From an uncultured Rhodospirillales bacterium (GTDB lineage: Bacteria; Pseudomonadota; Alphaproteobacteria; Azospirillales; Azospirillaceae), in NCBI GenBank assembly GCA_903920145.1, contig CAIXKV010000081.1, positions 1-50,543 of the forward strand: 50,543 nucleotides of DNA, written 5' to 3'. Of this stretch, positions 1 to 9,291 are shown one piece after another. The position numbers and the translations under genes were made by a program. The number at the start of each line of letters is the position of its first letter. The stretch's first letter is position 1. Below the pieces are notes generated by a model that saw only the letters and a list, made by a program, of their open reading frames with translations, had not been told where the DNA came from and made no database searches.

Positions 1-177
1 ACGACCTCGTCCAGACCCTCGCTTTCGCAAAGCCGCCACCTCTCCCCCCCTGACCGCGCCGGTCCTCTTCATGTGCCCAGACCCCTCCCGGCCCCAAAAA
101 AACACCCACATCCCAGCAAAAAGCCAAAATGAGAACTGCTGAACGATCAGAGCGAGGTCATCGGAAACAAGCCCTCG

Positions 178-2766
178 CTATGAGGCCGCCATCATCGCCC
201 GCTTGGTTCGGTTGGTGGGGGCCGCCGTCAGCGGGTCTTCGGGCCAAGCGTGCTTGGGATACCGTCCCTTCAGGTCGGCCTTGACCTGGTGATACCCGCC
301 CGCCCAAAACCCGGCCAAGTCGCGCGTCACCTGGACGGGCCGATGAGCCGGTGACAGCAAATGCAGCAGCACCGGGACCGTGCCACCGCAAATCGCCGGG
401 GTCTCCCGAGCGCCGAACATTTCCTGAAGACGCACCGCCAGAATCGGGCACGGGCCGCTGTAGTCCAAGGGCAAACGCGAGCCACTGGGCACGGTCAAAT
501 GACTCGGCGCCCAGTCGTCCAGCAACCGGCGTTGCCGCCAATCCAACCGCGCCTCGAGAATCGCCTGGAGATCGAGGCGCTTGAGATGAGCGGCACGGGT
601 ACAACCGGCCAAATGGGGCGCCAGCCACTCTTCCAAAGTCGCCAGCAGGACCGCATCGGACAGATCCGGCCACCCGCTGCCGCCCTCTTGCCCCGTATTC
701 GCCCGACGTTCCGGATGCTCAACCCGAGACAAAAAAGCCAGCCGCGCCCGCCAGGATTCAATGGCATCGGTCCAAGGCAGCAAAGCCAACCCATGATGAC
801 GAACCCCGTCCAACATGGCGGTGACAAGGCGAGTCGGGTCTGGAGTCTTCAGGCTCTCCGAGGCCAGCACCAACGCTCCCAACCGACGGCACCGACGCGC
901 CGTCACCGCCTGCTCGCGGGGCTCCCAGACCACCTCTTCCGCCGTTTCGATCAGGGCCTCGTATTCCAATTCCAGCTCGGCCTGAGTCACCGGAGCCGCC
1001 AGAAAAATCCGGGCCTCCCGGCGATCACCGTCCAGTTCGGCCACTGCTAGCCACGGTTCAGCCGCCAAGGGATCCCCCGGCGGCAACACCGCCCCTCGCC
1101 CCTGAGCCAAACGATAGTGCCCCTCGCCGCCGCTCGCCGATCGACGCTGGGCAATGCGATCAGGATAGGCCAGCGCCACCAAAGCCCCCGTCGCGGCAGG
1201 CCGAAGGGGCATAGCATCAAGCTTCAATGTTGATCCAAAGCTGCCCTTTGGCACCCGCATCTGTCTGGCCCATTGGGCCGCCGCGTGCCGAACCCGTTGC
1301 AAGGCGGCAGGATCGGCACCAGGGCCACCGCCGGCCATGACCAGCTCAACGCGCCGACGCAGATCCACATCACGAGTCCCGCCGCCCGGCCCGCCTTGGC
1401 CCGGCTTGGACCTGATCATATCCCGTTCGCCCAAAACCGCCGCCAGCACACAGGCCAGCGGTCCCCGCCCCAACGCCTGCCCCCGAACCATCATGTGCGC
1501 CAATCGGGGATGGATCCCAAACCCGGCGAGGTCGCGACCATGGCGGGTCAGGGTGCCATTTTCGTCAAGGGCTCCCAACTGCCGCAGCAAGGCTCGCGCC
1601 TGGGCCAAAGCAGGCGGCGGCGGCGGATCCAGCCAAGCCAACCCCCCAACATCGGCAACGCCCCACTCCGCCACTTCCAAGGCCAACGGCGCCAAGTCGG
1701 CAGATAGAATTTCCGGCGGCGTGAATGGCAACAATGCCCGCTGCTCGGCCTCGGGCCAAAGCCGATAGCATAAGCCAGGTTGAGTCCGGCCCGCACGGCC
1801 ACGCCGCTGATCGGCGGCAGCTCGTGAAACCCGAATGGTGTCAAGCCGGCTCATGCCGCCAACCGGATCGAAACGCGACACACGCATTAAACCGCTATCG
1901 ATGACAACCCGAACCCCTTCGATGGTCAGGCTGGTTTCAGCCAGTGCCGTCGCCAGAACCACCTTGCGCCGTCCGGGTGGCGAAGGCCGAATCGCCTGAT
2001 CCTGCTGATCGAGCCCCAAATCACCATGGAGCGGCGCAATCAACAGCCTTTCAGAGACCAAATCGGCCAATCGAGTCCCGGTGCGACGGATTTCGGCTCC
2101 ACCGGGCAGAAAGGCCAGAATATCGCCCTCCTCTTCGACCAAGGCCCGACGAATGGCCGCTGCCATGGCTTCTTCAATCCGGGTTCCCGGAGTCGGCGGC
2201 GTGTATTGGGTGACAACCGGAAAGGCTTGGCCTTCGCTGGTGATCATCGGGGCTCCGCCCAGCAAGGCCGAAACCGGCTCGCCATCAAGGGTTGCCGACA
2301 TGACCAGCAGGCGCAAATCCTCCCGAAAAGCGGCCCGAGCCTCCAACACCAGAGCCAATGCCAAATCGGCATCCAAGCGCCGCTCGTGAAATTCGTCGAA
2401 TAGCACCACCCCGATATCGGCCAGAGTTGGATCCTCCTGGAGCCGACGCAAAAACAGGCCGTCCGTCACCACCTCGATCCGGGTTCCCGGCCCCACCCGG
2501 CTGTCAAAACGCACCCGGTAGCCGACGGTGGCCCCGACCTCCTCACCCAGCATCGCGGCCATGCGCCGAGCCGCCGCTCGCGCCGCCAACCGACGAGGCT
2601 CAAGCACCACCACCCGCCGGTTGCCTAACCAGGGCTGATCCAATAATGCCAACGGAACCCTGGTGGTCTTGCCGGCTCCCGGCGGCGCTTGCAACACCGC
2701 CAATCCAACCTCGGCCAGCGCCGCTCGGATAGCGGGCAAAACCGGCTCGATAGGCAACGCCACCAT
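178..2766 (-). CDS. hrpB: ATP-dependent RNA helicase HrpB (DEAH-box family)
   Basis: This is an 862-residue DEAH/RHA-family helicase, close to the usual HrpB length. Visible motifs are Walker A (APPGAGKTT, about residues 27-35), DEFH box at 124-127, SAT at 157-159 and the QRRGRAGR arginine-finger motif at 320-327. The helicase-associated and HrpB C-terminal regions follow to the end. It should unwind RNA or RNP substrates in the cytoplasm; the physiological role of HrpB is poorly defined in bacteria generally. It is transcribed alone, divergently from the PagL-like gene. A 7-bp inverted repeat (AGCGAGG at 151-157, CCTCGCT at 173-179) overlaps its stop codon and may be a weak terminator, though no clear T-run follows. 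The first 177 bases of the window hold no other recognisable gene. The family assignment is very secure. Confidence 0.96.
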   Translation of the reverse strand: MVALPIEPVLPAIRAALAEVGLAVLQAPPGAGKTTRVPLALLDQPWLGNRRVVVLEPRRLAARAAARRMAAMLGEEVGATVGYRVRFDSRVGPGTRIEVVTDGLFLRRLQEDPTLADIGVVLFDEFHERRLDADLALALVLEARAAFREDLRLLVMSATLDGEPVSALLGGAPMITSEGQAFPVVTQYTPPTPGTRIEEAMAAAIRRALVEEEGDILAFLPGGAEIRRTGTRLADLVSERLLIAPLHGDLGLDQQDQAIRPSPPGRRKVVLATALAETSLTIEGVRVVIDSGLMRVSRFDPVGGMSRLDTIRVSRAAADQRRGRAGRTQPGLCYRLWPEAEQRALLPFTPPEILSADLAPLALEVAEWGVADVGGLAWLDPPPPPALAQARALLRQLGALDENGTLTRHGRDLAGFGIHPRLAHMMVRGQALGRGPLACVLAAVLGERDMIRSKPGQGGPGGGTRDVDLRRRVELVMAGGGPGADPAALQRVRHAAAQWARQMRVPKGSFGSTLKLDAMPLRPAATGALVALAYPDRIAQRRSASGGEGHYRLAQGRGAVLPPGDPLAAEPWLAVAELDGDRREARIFLAAPVTQAELELEYEALIETAEEVVWEPREQAVTARRCRRLGALVLASESLKTPDPTRLVTAMLDGVRHHGLALLPWTDAIESWRARLAFLSRVEHPERRANTGQEGGSGWPDLSDAVLLATLEEWLAPHLAGCTRAAHLKRLDLQAILEARLDWRQRRLLDDWAPSHLTVPSGSRLPLDYSGPCPILAVRLQEMFGARETPAICGGTVPVLLHLLSPAHRPVQVTRDLAGFWAGGYHQVKADLKGRYPKHAWPEDPLTAAPTNRTKRAMMAAS

Positions 2767-2915
2767 ACTATCCCCAATGCTCGTGTCAGAAATGCAACAA
2801 CGGCAACAATCCGTTACAGACTTTCTTTATCATCCTCGGTTACCTCTTACGACCCTGTCGTTCGCCATGTTACACGGGTCTCCAGGATGCTTTTGGCAGT
2901 TTTTGGGAGGGTGTC

Positions 2916-3536
2916 GTGGTACGGTCAGCTTTATCAATGAGTTCTGCCGCCTTTGCCTTGGCGCTGGTTTTGGGTGGCATTGCTAGCCCGGCCCAGGCTG
3001 ATGGTCTCGGCGGAATCGTCTCGGAAGTCCGGGTTGGCGTCCTCGATCATGATGCCGCACGCGACAACCAAACCAAGACGAAGGAAGAAAATACCGTCGA
3101 TATCAACGGCGAACTCCTCTTCACGCCAGTGGTTGTCGGCGTTTCGGAAACCCCGTTCCTGCAATCCATTCTGGCACCGCGCCCGATGGTCGGCTTCAGC
3201 GCAAACACGGCGGGCTGGACCAACAACGGCTACGGCGGCTTGTCGTGGGAATGGGGCCTTGGTGCGGGCTTCTTCTTTGACTTCGCCTTCGGCATGGATA
3301 TTCATGACGGCCAATTGAAGGCCAACAAAACCGCCACCGGCGCCTTTGAAATCGATGGTCGCCCCAACCTTGGGTCGCGGGTTCTGTTCCGTGAGGCGAT
3401 TGATCTCGGCTACCGGATCGACCCGGTTAATTCTCTGTCGGCCTATGCCGCCCACATCTCCAATGCCGGCTGGCTTGCCTCGCAGAACGATGGCATGAAT
3501 TTCGTCGGCGTTCGCTACGGCTTCCGGTTTAACTAA
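2916..3536 (+). CDS. PagL-like lipid A 3-O-deacylase / acyloxyacyl hydrolase
   Basis: A 206-residue secreted beta-barrel-type protein. Residues 1-28 look like a signal peptide ending in AQA. The C-terminus is aromatic (YGFRF), as expected for an outer-membrane strand. The stretch HISNAG places His180 and Ser182 where PagL has its catalytic His and Ser. The position of PagL's third catalytic residue (Glu) appears to be Asn195 here, so activity cannot be assumed; many alphaproteobacterial relatives seem to vary there. The predicted role is removal of the 3-O acyl chain from lipid A in the outer membrane. The GTG start at 2916 was chosen because GGGAGG lies 5 bases upstream; ATG at 2937 is an alternative. 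A strong terminator follows at 3586-3626. Family call good, catalytic competence uncertain. Confidence 0.8.
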   Translation: MVRSALSMSSAAFALALVLGGIASPAQADGLGGIVSEVRVGVLDHDAARDNQTKTKEENTVDINGELLFTPVVVGVSETPFLQSILAPRPMVGFSANTAGWTNNGYGGLSWEWGLGAGFFFDFAFGMDIHDGQLKANKTATGAFEIDGRPNLGSRVLFREAIDLGYRIDPVNSLSAYAAHISNAGWLASQNDGMNFVGVRYGFRFN

Positions 3537-3585
3537 ACCGCCAGCCCCGGATAGGAGCCACCGGGCTCCTCCAACCAAGAGTCAG

Positions 3586-3626
3586 AAACCCCTCCTCCGC
3601 TCCGGCGGGGCGAGGGGTTTTTGTTT
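3586..3626 (+). terminator. Rho-independent terminator after the PagL-like gene
   Basis: Arms AAACCCCTC (3586-3594) and GAGGGGTTT (3612-3620) pair perfectly over 9 bp, with a further GC-rich inner stem, and TTGTTT continues the T tract. It ends the pagL-like transcript before the DsbA-like gene. Confidence 0.88.
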
Positions 3627-3732
3627 GGCAATCCAGCCCGTTGGTGCCCACCCTGGACGATACCGACACGAACCTTGCCTCGGGCTGAAAGCTCGTCTTA
3701 TAGTCCCAACATGTTGTTGGGGGGAGATTCGG

Positions 3733-4371
3733 ATGTCCTATCTATTGCACCGTCTGCATGGTTTGGTCGTGGTTCTGGGCTTGGCACTGGCGGCTCTGCC
3801 CGGATTGGTTATCCAGGCGATCGCCGAACCGCTCGATGTTAAAGCGGCCTTGGTCGATCGTGTTCTCGGCAACCCTGCGGCGCCGGTCACCATGGACGAT
3901 TTTTCGTCTCTGACCTGCCCCCATTGTGCCGATTTCCATACCGAAACGCTTCCGCTCCTCATCACCAAATATGTCGACACCGGCAAAATGAAGGTGGTCT
4001 TCCACGACTTCCCGCTTGACCAATACGCCCTGCGAGCGGCCATGATGACCCGCTGCGCCGATCCTGACCATTATTTTGGCTTCCTGGGCGTGTTGTTCAA
4101 AGACCAAAAACAATGGGTGCATGCGTCCAATCCCCAGCAAGCATTGGCCCAAATCGGCGCCTTGGGTGGCCTGTCTGCGGCTGACTTCAGTGCTTGCATG
4201 GCCAATAAAGAGCTTTCCGACGCGATCATCGCCCGGACTCAAGAAGCCCAAAAGAAATTTGATGTCCGATCAACCCCAACCTTTGTCTTCAACAATGGCG
4301 CCAAAAAGTTAGAGGGGGCGCTGCCAATCGGGAAATTTACGGACGTGATCGACGGTCTGTTGTCGCATTAG
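3733..4371 (+). CDS. DsbA-family thiol:disulfide oxidoreductase
   Basis: A 212-residue thioredoxin-fold protein. A hydrophobic N-terminal segment (about residues 9-31) acts as signal peptide or anchor, so the protein works in the periplasm. The redox centre is C62-P-H-C65, the classic DsbA CPHC, in the context DFSSLTCPHC. The cis-proline loop is the STPTF stretch near residue 188. Between them is the helical insertion typical of DsbA and of the Com1/DsbG-like subfamily common in alphaproteobacteria. It would form or reshuffle disulfides in exported proteins. The start at 3733 has GGGGAG just upstream; an ATG at 3625 in the same frame lies too close to the preceding terminator and would hide the signal peptide. 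It is followed by smc after a 165-base gap. The family call is secure; oxidase versus isomerase role is not resolved. Confidence 0.9.
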   Translation: MSYLLHRLHGLVVVLGLALAALPGLVIQAIAEPLDVKAALVDRVLGNPAAPVTMDDFSSLTCPHCADFHTETLPLLITKYVDTGKMKVVFHDFPLDQYALRAAMMTRCADPDHYFGFLGVLFKDQKQWVHASNPQQALAQIGALGGLSAADFSACMANKELSDAIIARTQEAQKKFDVRSTPTFVFNNGAKKLEGALPIGKFTDVIDGLLSH

Positions 4372-4536
4372 CCTTCCGAATCAAGGCCGTATCTTGAATG
4401 CCCGATCACGTGACGAGACCGATACGTCATGTTGATCGGGTGTTGACGGTGACCACCGCCGCGCCACTCCTGCGGCGGCCTGCTGATGGGTTTCCGTCAG
4501 GGGACATTGGTATCAGCCCAACCCGAGGCCCTTATC

Positions 4537-7500
4537 TTGGACTTTGTCAAACTCCGTTTGGTTGGGTTTAAATCCTTCGTCGAAAATACCGAACTGGTGA
4601 TCGAGCCGGGCATGACCGGCGTTGTCGGTCCGAATGGCTGCGGCAAATCCAATCTGGTGGAGGCACTCCGCTGGGTTATGGGCGAGACGTCAGCCAAACG
4701 CATGCGCGGCGACGGGATGGATGACGTGATCTTCGGTGGCACCTCGCGCCGCCCGGCCCGAAATCTGGCCGAAGTCACTCTATCCCTCGACAATTCCAGC
4801 CGCACCGCACCCGCAGGGTTTAACGACAACAACGATCTCGAGATCACGCGGCGAATCGAACGTGGCGCGGGCTCCGAATACCGAATCAATGGAAAAACAG
4901 TGCGTGCCCGCGACGTTCAGCTTCTGTTCGCTGATAATGCCAGCGGCGCCAACTCACCGGCTCTGGTCAGTCAAGGTCAGGTCGGGGCCCTGATTCGAGC
5001 CAAGCCCCAAGACCGCCGGCAATTGCTGGAAGAAGCGGCTGGAATCACCGGCCTTCACTCGCGCCGCCACGAAGCCGAATTGCGATTGCGGGCTGCCGAA
5101 ACCAACCTGACCCGGCTTGATGACGTGATCAACGCCATGGATGGCCAGCTCCAGGGACTTCGCAAACAGGCCCGCCAAGCCTCCCGCTACCGCAACCTAT
5201 CGGACCAGATCCGGCGCAGTGAGGCGGTACTGTGGCATCTGCGCTGGCAGGCGGCAGAAGGGACAACCGCCGCCGCCCGAGCGGCCTTTGAGACCGCAGA
5301 GACCCAGGTTCGGGACTTGATGGGCGCGGTGGCCCATCTGACCACCCTGCGCACCAACAGCGCGGCAGACCTCCCCGAGTCGCGTCAAGCCGAAGCGGCG
5401 GCGGCGGCAGCCGTGCAACGCCTACTTGTGGCCCGCGAACAGTTGGACGCCGAAGAAAAGCGGGTCATCGATTCCCAAGCCGCCCATCGCCACCGATTGG
5501 AGCAGATTCGGCGAGATCTGGACCGGGAACGCGCCCTCGCTGCCGATGCCGACGGTGCTGTGGCCCGGTTGAACAGCGAACGGCGCCGACTGCGGGCCGC
5601 CCAAGACGATGAAGCGATTCTGACCGAAGAGGCCATGTTGGCCCTGGCCGAGAGTCGCGAGGCGGTTGACGCTGGCGATCGCGCCCTCACCGCTTTGACT
5701 GAACGGGTGGCCGCCGATGAAGCCCGCCGCTCGGCCTTGAGCCGCCAGACTCAGGATTTGGCCCAACGCTTAACCGTCGCCGACCAACGACTCGCCAACC
5801 AGCGCAGCCAACGCGAAACCCTGGAGCGCGCACTGGCGGCTAGCCCCGATCCGCTCGAGGCCGAAGCTCTGGTTGCAGCGGCTGAAGAACGATTGGAGCA
5901 AGCCCGCGAAGCCAGCGAAAGCGCCGAGCATGCAAAAGCGGCGGCAGAATCCCGGCTGGCCCGGTTTCGTGAAGAGCTTCAGGCTGCGGAAGCGGTGCGT
6001 TCCAAACTCAAAGCCGAAGCCACAGCCCTGTCGGAATTGCTCCATGGGCGCAACAGCTCCGGCGAGCTGTTCCCCCCCCTGATCGACGCCGTGACGGTGG
6101 CAGCCGGTTACGAAGGTGCCTTGGCCGCCGCCCTTGGCGATGACCTGACCGCACCAGTCAATGACGCCGCCGCCGTCCATTGGCGCACGCTTCCGCCTTA
6201 TTCCGAAATTCCATCACTCCCCGAAGGCGTGACGCCACTCAGTGCCAAGGTCAGCGGCCCGGCCGCCCTGACCCGCCGTCTTGGCATGTTGGGCCTAGTG
6301 GCCGACGCGGAGACCGGGGCCCGCCTGATGCCTCACCTGCTTCCCGGACAAGCCTTGGTCACACGGGACGGAGCGGCGTGGCGTTGGGATGGCCTAACCA
6401 TTACGGCAGGCGCTCCCACGGCGGCAGCGATCCGGCTTCGACAGCGCAACCGTCTTGAAGACGTTCGGCTGGACCTGAATGGTGCCGAAGAGCGGGTTGA
6501 CGACGCCCGCGCAGTGGTGGACGACGCCCGGCGAGCCGCCACCGACACCGCCGCCGATGAGAAGCGCAGCCGGGACGCCGTTCGGGACGCCTTCACCGCC
6601 GTCAATCAGGCCCGCGACCACCACAGCCGGTTGGAGCGCGATCATAGCAGCGCCGCTTCGCGGCTGGCTTCGGTGATTGAGCAATGGGAACGGCTGGAAG
6701 CCGACCGAACCGATGCTGTAACCCGGCTCGCCGAAGCTCAACTCACCCTGGAGTCGCTCCCTAGCACTGAGCCGGCCCGCGCCCAAGTGACCGAGGCGCG
6801 GGCCGCATTGGCTGCACAACGCGCGGCTCTGGCCGAGCGCCAAAGCCAACTCGACCGGCTGACCCGCGAAACCCATGGTCGCCGCCAACGCTTGGCGGCC
6901 ATCGAAACCGAAGAGCTTTCGTGGCGGACCCGTCAGCAGGGCGCCGATGGCCGGCTGGCCGAATTGGCCGAGCGCGCCGCCACCACTGAGAGCGAATTGG
7001 ACATCCTCGCCGACCGCCCCACCGAGATCGAAGCCACCCGCCAAACACTACTGACCCGCCTCGCCGATGCCGAACGCACCCGCAAACGAGCCGCCGATAC
7101 TCTGGTTGCCACGGAAAGCAAACTCACCGAAACCGAAGCCCAATTGAAACGCGCCGAAGTCGGATTGGCCGATGCACGAGAAGCCCGCGCCCGCGCCGAT
7201 GCCGCCGTGACCAATGCCCTGCAAGCGCGAACCGGCGTGGCCGAACGGATTCAGGAGCGGCTTGAGTGCCTGCCTGGTGATACGCTGGCCCTAACCGGAC
7301 TTCAACCCGGCGACGATCTGCCCGAAACGGCAGCAGTGGAAAGCCGGATGGAGCGCCTGATCCGGGAACGGGACAATATGGGGCCGGTCAATCTTCGAGC
7401 CGAACTGGAGGCCAACGAGCTGGAGGCCCAGATCAACAGCCTGACCAGTGAACGGACGGATCTGGTGGCGGCCATCAGCCGCTTGCGCCACGGCATCTCC

Positions 7501-8004
7501 AGCCTCAACCGAGAGGCACGAGAGCGGCTGTTGGCCTCGTTTCAGACCGTCAACACCCACTTCCAACAGTTGTTCGTCAAGATGTTCGGGGGAGGGCGGG
7601 CCCATTTGGAATTGACCGAGGCCGAAGATCCTTTGGAAGCCGGCCTGGAAATTTTCGCCAGTCCGCCGGGAAAACGGCTTCAGATTTTGACGTTGCTGTC
7701 GGGCGGAGAACAGGCATTGACCGCACTTTCCCTGCTCTTTGGGGTCTTTTTGACCAATCCCGCGCCGATTTGCGTGCTGGACGAGGTGGATGCACCGCTA
7801 GACGAGGCCAATGTGGGCCGTTTTTGCGATTTGGTGCAAGACATGGCGGCGTCTCGCCGGACCCGCTTCCTGGTTATCACTCACCATCGCCTCACCATGG
7901 CCAGAACCGATCGGCTGTTCGGCGTGACCATGTCCGAACAGGGGGTGTCTCAACTGGTTTCGGTAGATCTCCGGGGGGCCGAAGCCCTGCGCGCTATTGG
8001 GTGA
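4537..8004 (+). CDS. smc: Chromosome segregation protein SMC
   Basis: An 1155-residue SMC ATPase, the core of the bacterial condensin that organises and segregates the chromosome with ScpA and ScpB. Walker A is GPNGCGKS near residue 31. A long coiled coil follows to about residue 490, then the hinge (about 500-650), the returning coiled coil, and C-terminal signature LSGGE and Walker B LDEVDAPLDEAN. The family normally begins with a short M-x-F-x-K-L-x-L-x-G-F-K-S-F strand. TTG at 4537 gives exactly that and has GAGG 8 bases upstream, so I prefer it to ATG at 4486, which would add 17 atypical residues. Coding strand is rich in Ala, Glu and Arg, as expected for the coiled coil. The R1 repeat follows the stop. 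ScpA/ScpB are not in this window. Confidence 0.96.
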   Translation: MDFVKLRLVGFKSFVENTELVIEPGMTGVVGPNGCGKSNLVEALRWVMGETSAKRMRGDGMDDVIFGGTSRRPARNLAEVTLSLDNSSRTAPAGFNDNNDLEITRRIERGAGSEYRINGKTVRARDVQLLFADNASGANSPALVSQGQVGALIRAKPQDRRQLLEEAAGITGLHSRRHEAELRLRAAETNLTRLDDVINAMDGQLQGLRKQARQASRYRNLSDQIRRSEAVLWHLRWQAAEGTTAAARAAFETAETQVRDLMGAVAHLTTLRTNSAADLPESRQAEAAAAAAVQRLLVAREQLDAEEKRVIDSQAAHRHRLEQIRRDLDRERALAADADGAVARLNSERRRLRAAQDDEAILTEEAMLALAESREAVDAGDRALTALTERVAADEARRSALSRQTQDLAQRLTVADQRLANQRSQRETLERALAASPDPLEAEALVAAAEERLEQAREASESAEHAKAAAESRLARFREELQAAEAVRSKLKAEATALSELLHGRNSSGELFPPLIDAVTVAAGYEGALAAALGDDLTAPVNDAAAVHWRTLPPYSEIPSLPEGVTPLSAKVSGPAALTRRLGMLGLVADAETGARLMPHLLPGQALVTRDGAAWRWDGLTITAGAPTAAAIRLRQRNRLEDVRLDLNGAEERVDDARAVVDDARRAATDTAADEKRSRDAVRDAFTAVNQARDHHSRLERDHSSAASRLASVIEQWERLEADRTDAVTRLAEAQLTLESLPSTEPARAQVTEARAALAAQRAALAERQSQLDRLTRETHGRRQRLAAIETEELSWRTRQQGADGRLAELAERAATTESELDILADRPTEIEATRQTLLTRLADAERTRKRAADTLVATESKLTETEAQLKRAEVGLADAREARARADAAVTNALQARTGVAERIQERLECLPGDTLALTGLQPGDDLPETAAVESRMERLIRERDNMGPVNLRAELEANELEAQINSLTSERTDLVAAISRLRHGISSLNREARERLLASFQTVNTHFQQLFVKMFGGGRAHLELTEAEDPLEAGLEIFASPPGKRLQILTLLSGGEQALTALSLLFGVFLTNPAPICVLDEVDAPLDEANVGRFCDLVQDMAASRRTRFLVITHHRLTMARTDRLFGVTMSEQGVSQLVSVDLRGAEALRAIG

Positions 8005-8023
8005 TCAGCAGGATTATGGCCCC

Positions 8024-8114
8024 GTGTGACTCTAAGGGGGGGGCGCGGACGCGCCCGCCCGGTGTCTAAGGGCCGCTTTAATGGGGCCACATTAAAGCTC
8101 GATGGTATGAGTAC
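8024..8114 (+). repeat. Composite hairpin repeat, copy R1
   Basis: First copy of the dispersed intergenic family. A G-rich lead (GTGTGACTCTAAGG at 8024) and GC-rich block lead into a perfect 9-bp hairpin: GCTTTAATG (8075-8083), six-base loop, CATTAAAGC (8090-8098). It ends in TCGATGGTAT. The hairpin core, the flank TAAGGGC/TGAGGGC and the tail GCTCGATGGTAT recur at 12.7, 14.0, 20.4 and 50.4 kb. It lies directly after smc; no T-run follows, so termination is not evident. The gap to the next gene holds nothing else recognisable. Confidence 0.82.
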
Positions 8115-8202
8115 AATAGGGTGACTTGCTGAATAAAACAGCAACGGCTATGCTGCGGCACGGCATCGTCGGGTCAGATGCGACAGGGAAAGGATAACAG
8201 AC

Positions 8203-8907
8203 ATGGCGGATCAGACTCCTCCGTTTCTATTGCTTGACGAAGCAGCGATTGCTGCCGCTGAACTGAATCGAACGCCTTACGATTACGCCTATGTCGAGCA
8301 AGCAATCCCGCTGATTCACAAAGATAGCGTGCTTGCCGACGTTCCGGTGATTCCCGATCGCGGCAGTTACGCGGTTCCTCACCTGAAATCCGGCCCCAAA
8401 TTTAAATCCGTGCTTGAAGATCTGGCCAGTCCTCGGTTTCGTCGCCTGATCGAAAACAAGTTTGAAATTGACCTCAGCTCACGGCCCCAAGTTCTTCTGA
8501 TGATGGGGAACACCTCGGGCGCCTATAATGAAGGCTATGCCCACCCGGATTCCAAGCACAAGATCATCACCGTGCTCCTGGGATTCAGCAAGGAATGGCC
8601 TTACGAACGGGGCCGCCTGCGAATTTTGAACAGCTCAGACCGGAATGACTACGCTTTTGAGTATTCGCCGGAATTTGGGCGGATGCTGATGTTCCGGGTT
8701 AGCGATAAATCCTGGCATGGCTTCCTGCCCCAAAAAGGCCCCCGCATGAGCCTGCAACTCTGCTGGGTCGATACCGAATGGTATGTCCGTTACGAGTATC
8801 TACGCCACAATGTCAGCGCCATGCTGAAATCTGTCCCCTTTGTTGGGAATGCGATAAAATTGCTTCCCCGCCGCTCAAAATACACGAGCCCTCCCCCGCC
8901 GCCGTGA
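8203..8907 (+). CDS. 2-oxoglutarate/Fe(II)-dependent oxygenase family protein
   Basis: A 234-residue cytoplasmic protein with the 2OG-Fe(II) dioxygenase facial triad: H114-x-D116 (GYAHPD) and H172 (SWHG). Arg181 lies nine residues after the second His, where the 2-oxoglutarate carboxylate ligand is expected. Residues 40-100 form a basic N-terminal part, and the C-terminus ends in a Pro tract. The fold resembles the prolyl-4-hydroxylase-like 2OG-FeII_Oxy_3 group often found in sugar, lipid or peptide tailoring; no substrate can be deduced. AAAGGA sits 9 bases before the start. A strong terminator follows at 8957, so it is monocistronic, bounded upstream by repeat R1. Family call good, function open. 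Confidence 0.78.
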   Translation: MADQTPPFLLLDEAAIAAAELNRTPYDYAYVEQAIPLIHKDSVLADVPVIPDRGSYAVPHLKSGPKFKSVLEDLASPRFRRLIENKFEIDLSSRPQVLLMMGNTSGAYNEGYAHPDSKHKIITVLLGFSKEWPYERGRLRILNSSDRNDYAFEYSPEFGRMLMFRVSDKSWHGFLPQKGPRMSLQLCWVDTEWYVRYEYLRHNVSAMLKSVPFVGNAIKLLPRRSKYTSPPPPP

Positions 8908-8956
8908 TTGGCGAGACTATTCGGGGATTTTGAGGATTTACGGAAAAGATCATCAC

Positions 8957-9003
8957 AGAGCGATAGAATACGGGAAAAACCAGATTCTATCGCTCTTATT
9001 TTT
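8957..9003 (+). terminator. Strong Rho-independent terminator after the oxygenase gene
   Basis: A perfect 13-bp stem, AGAGCGATAGAAT (8957-8969) with ATTCTATCGCTCT (8984-8996), a 14-base loop and a following TATTTTT tract. It closes the oxygenase transcript. Confidence 0.92.
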
Positions 9004-9291
9004 CATAGGACGACTTTTCATAAAATTTATAGCTGGTGAAAGCTTATCAATATTCTACCAAAGATGATATTTTTAAGAATATAAATATATTCACGCCAAG
9101 GTCTTGGCTTTCGTTTTTCAGATTCCCTGGGCCATTCCTTTACGGCAACTTGTCATACCGCAATAACTGCGTCATACTCCCGGTAGGACGTAATTTTGTT
9201 TGGTTCCACCTTCAAATGCCCTTTCCATTTTTATACCATGGGTGATGAGCGGTGAGAGGCGATATGTTGTTGATTAAAAGGAGAATATAAA
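9004..9291. other. AT-rich intergenic stretch before the FGE-like gene
   Basis: After the terminator this region turns strongly AT-rich and carries no convincing ORF; a 69-codon open frame at 9036-9245 has no ribosome-binding site. AAAGGAG at 9280-9286 is the ribosome-binding site of the next gene. A promoter is likely here but no specific -35/-10 pair stands out. Confidence 0.5.

Noticed and set aside
151-179. Terminator of hrpB
   Set aside because: The 7-bp stem overlaps the stop codon, has a 15-base loop and lacks a T-run, so it is mentioned but not listed as a feature.
361-2403. Several plus-strand open frames inside hrpB
   Set aside because: They are antisense shadows of a GC-rich gene; HrpB motifs on the minus strand explain the whole stretch.
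9036-9245. 69-codon open frame in the AT-rich gap
   Set aside because: No ribosome-binding site, odd composition and no similarity to known proteins; ATG-to-stop length is not surprising in this DNA.
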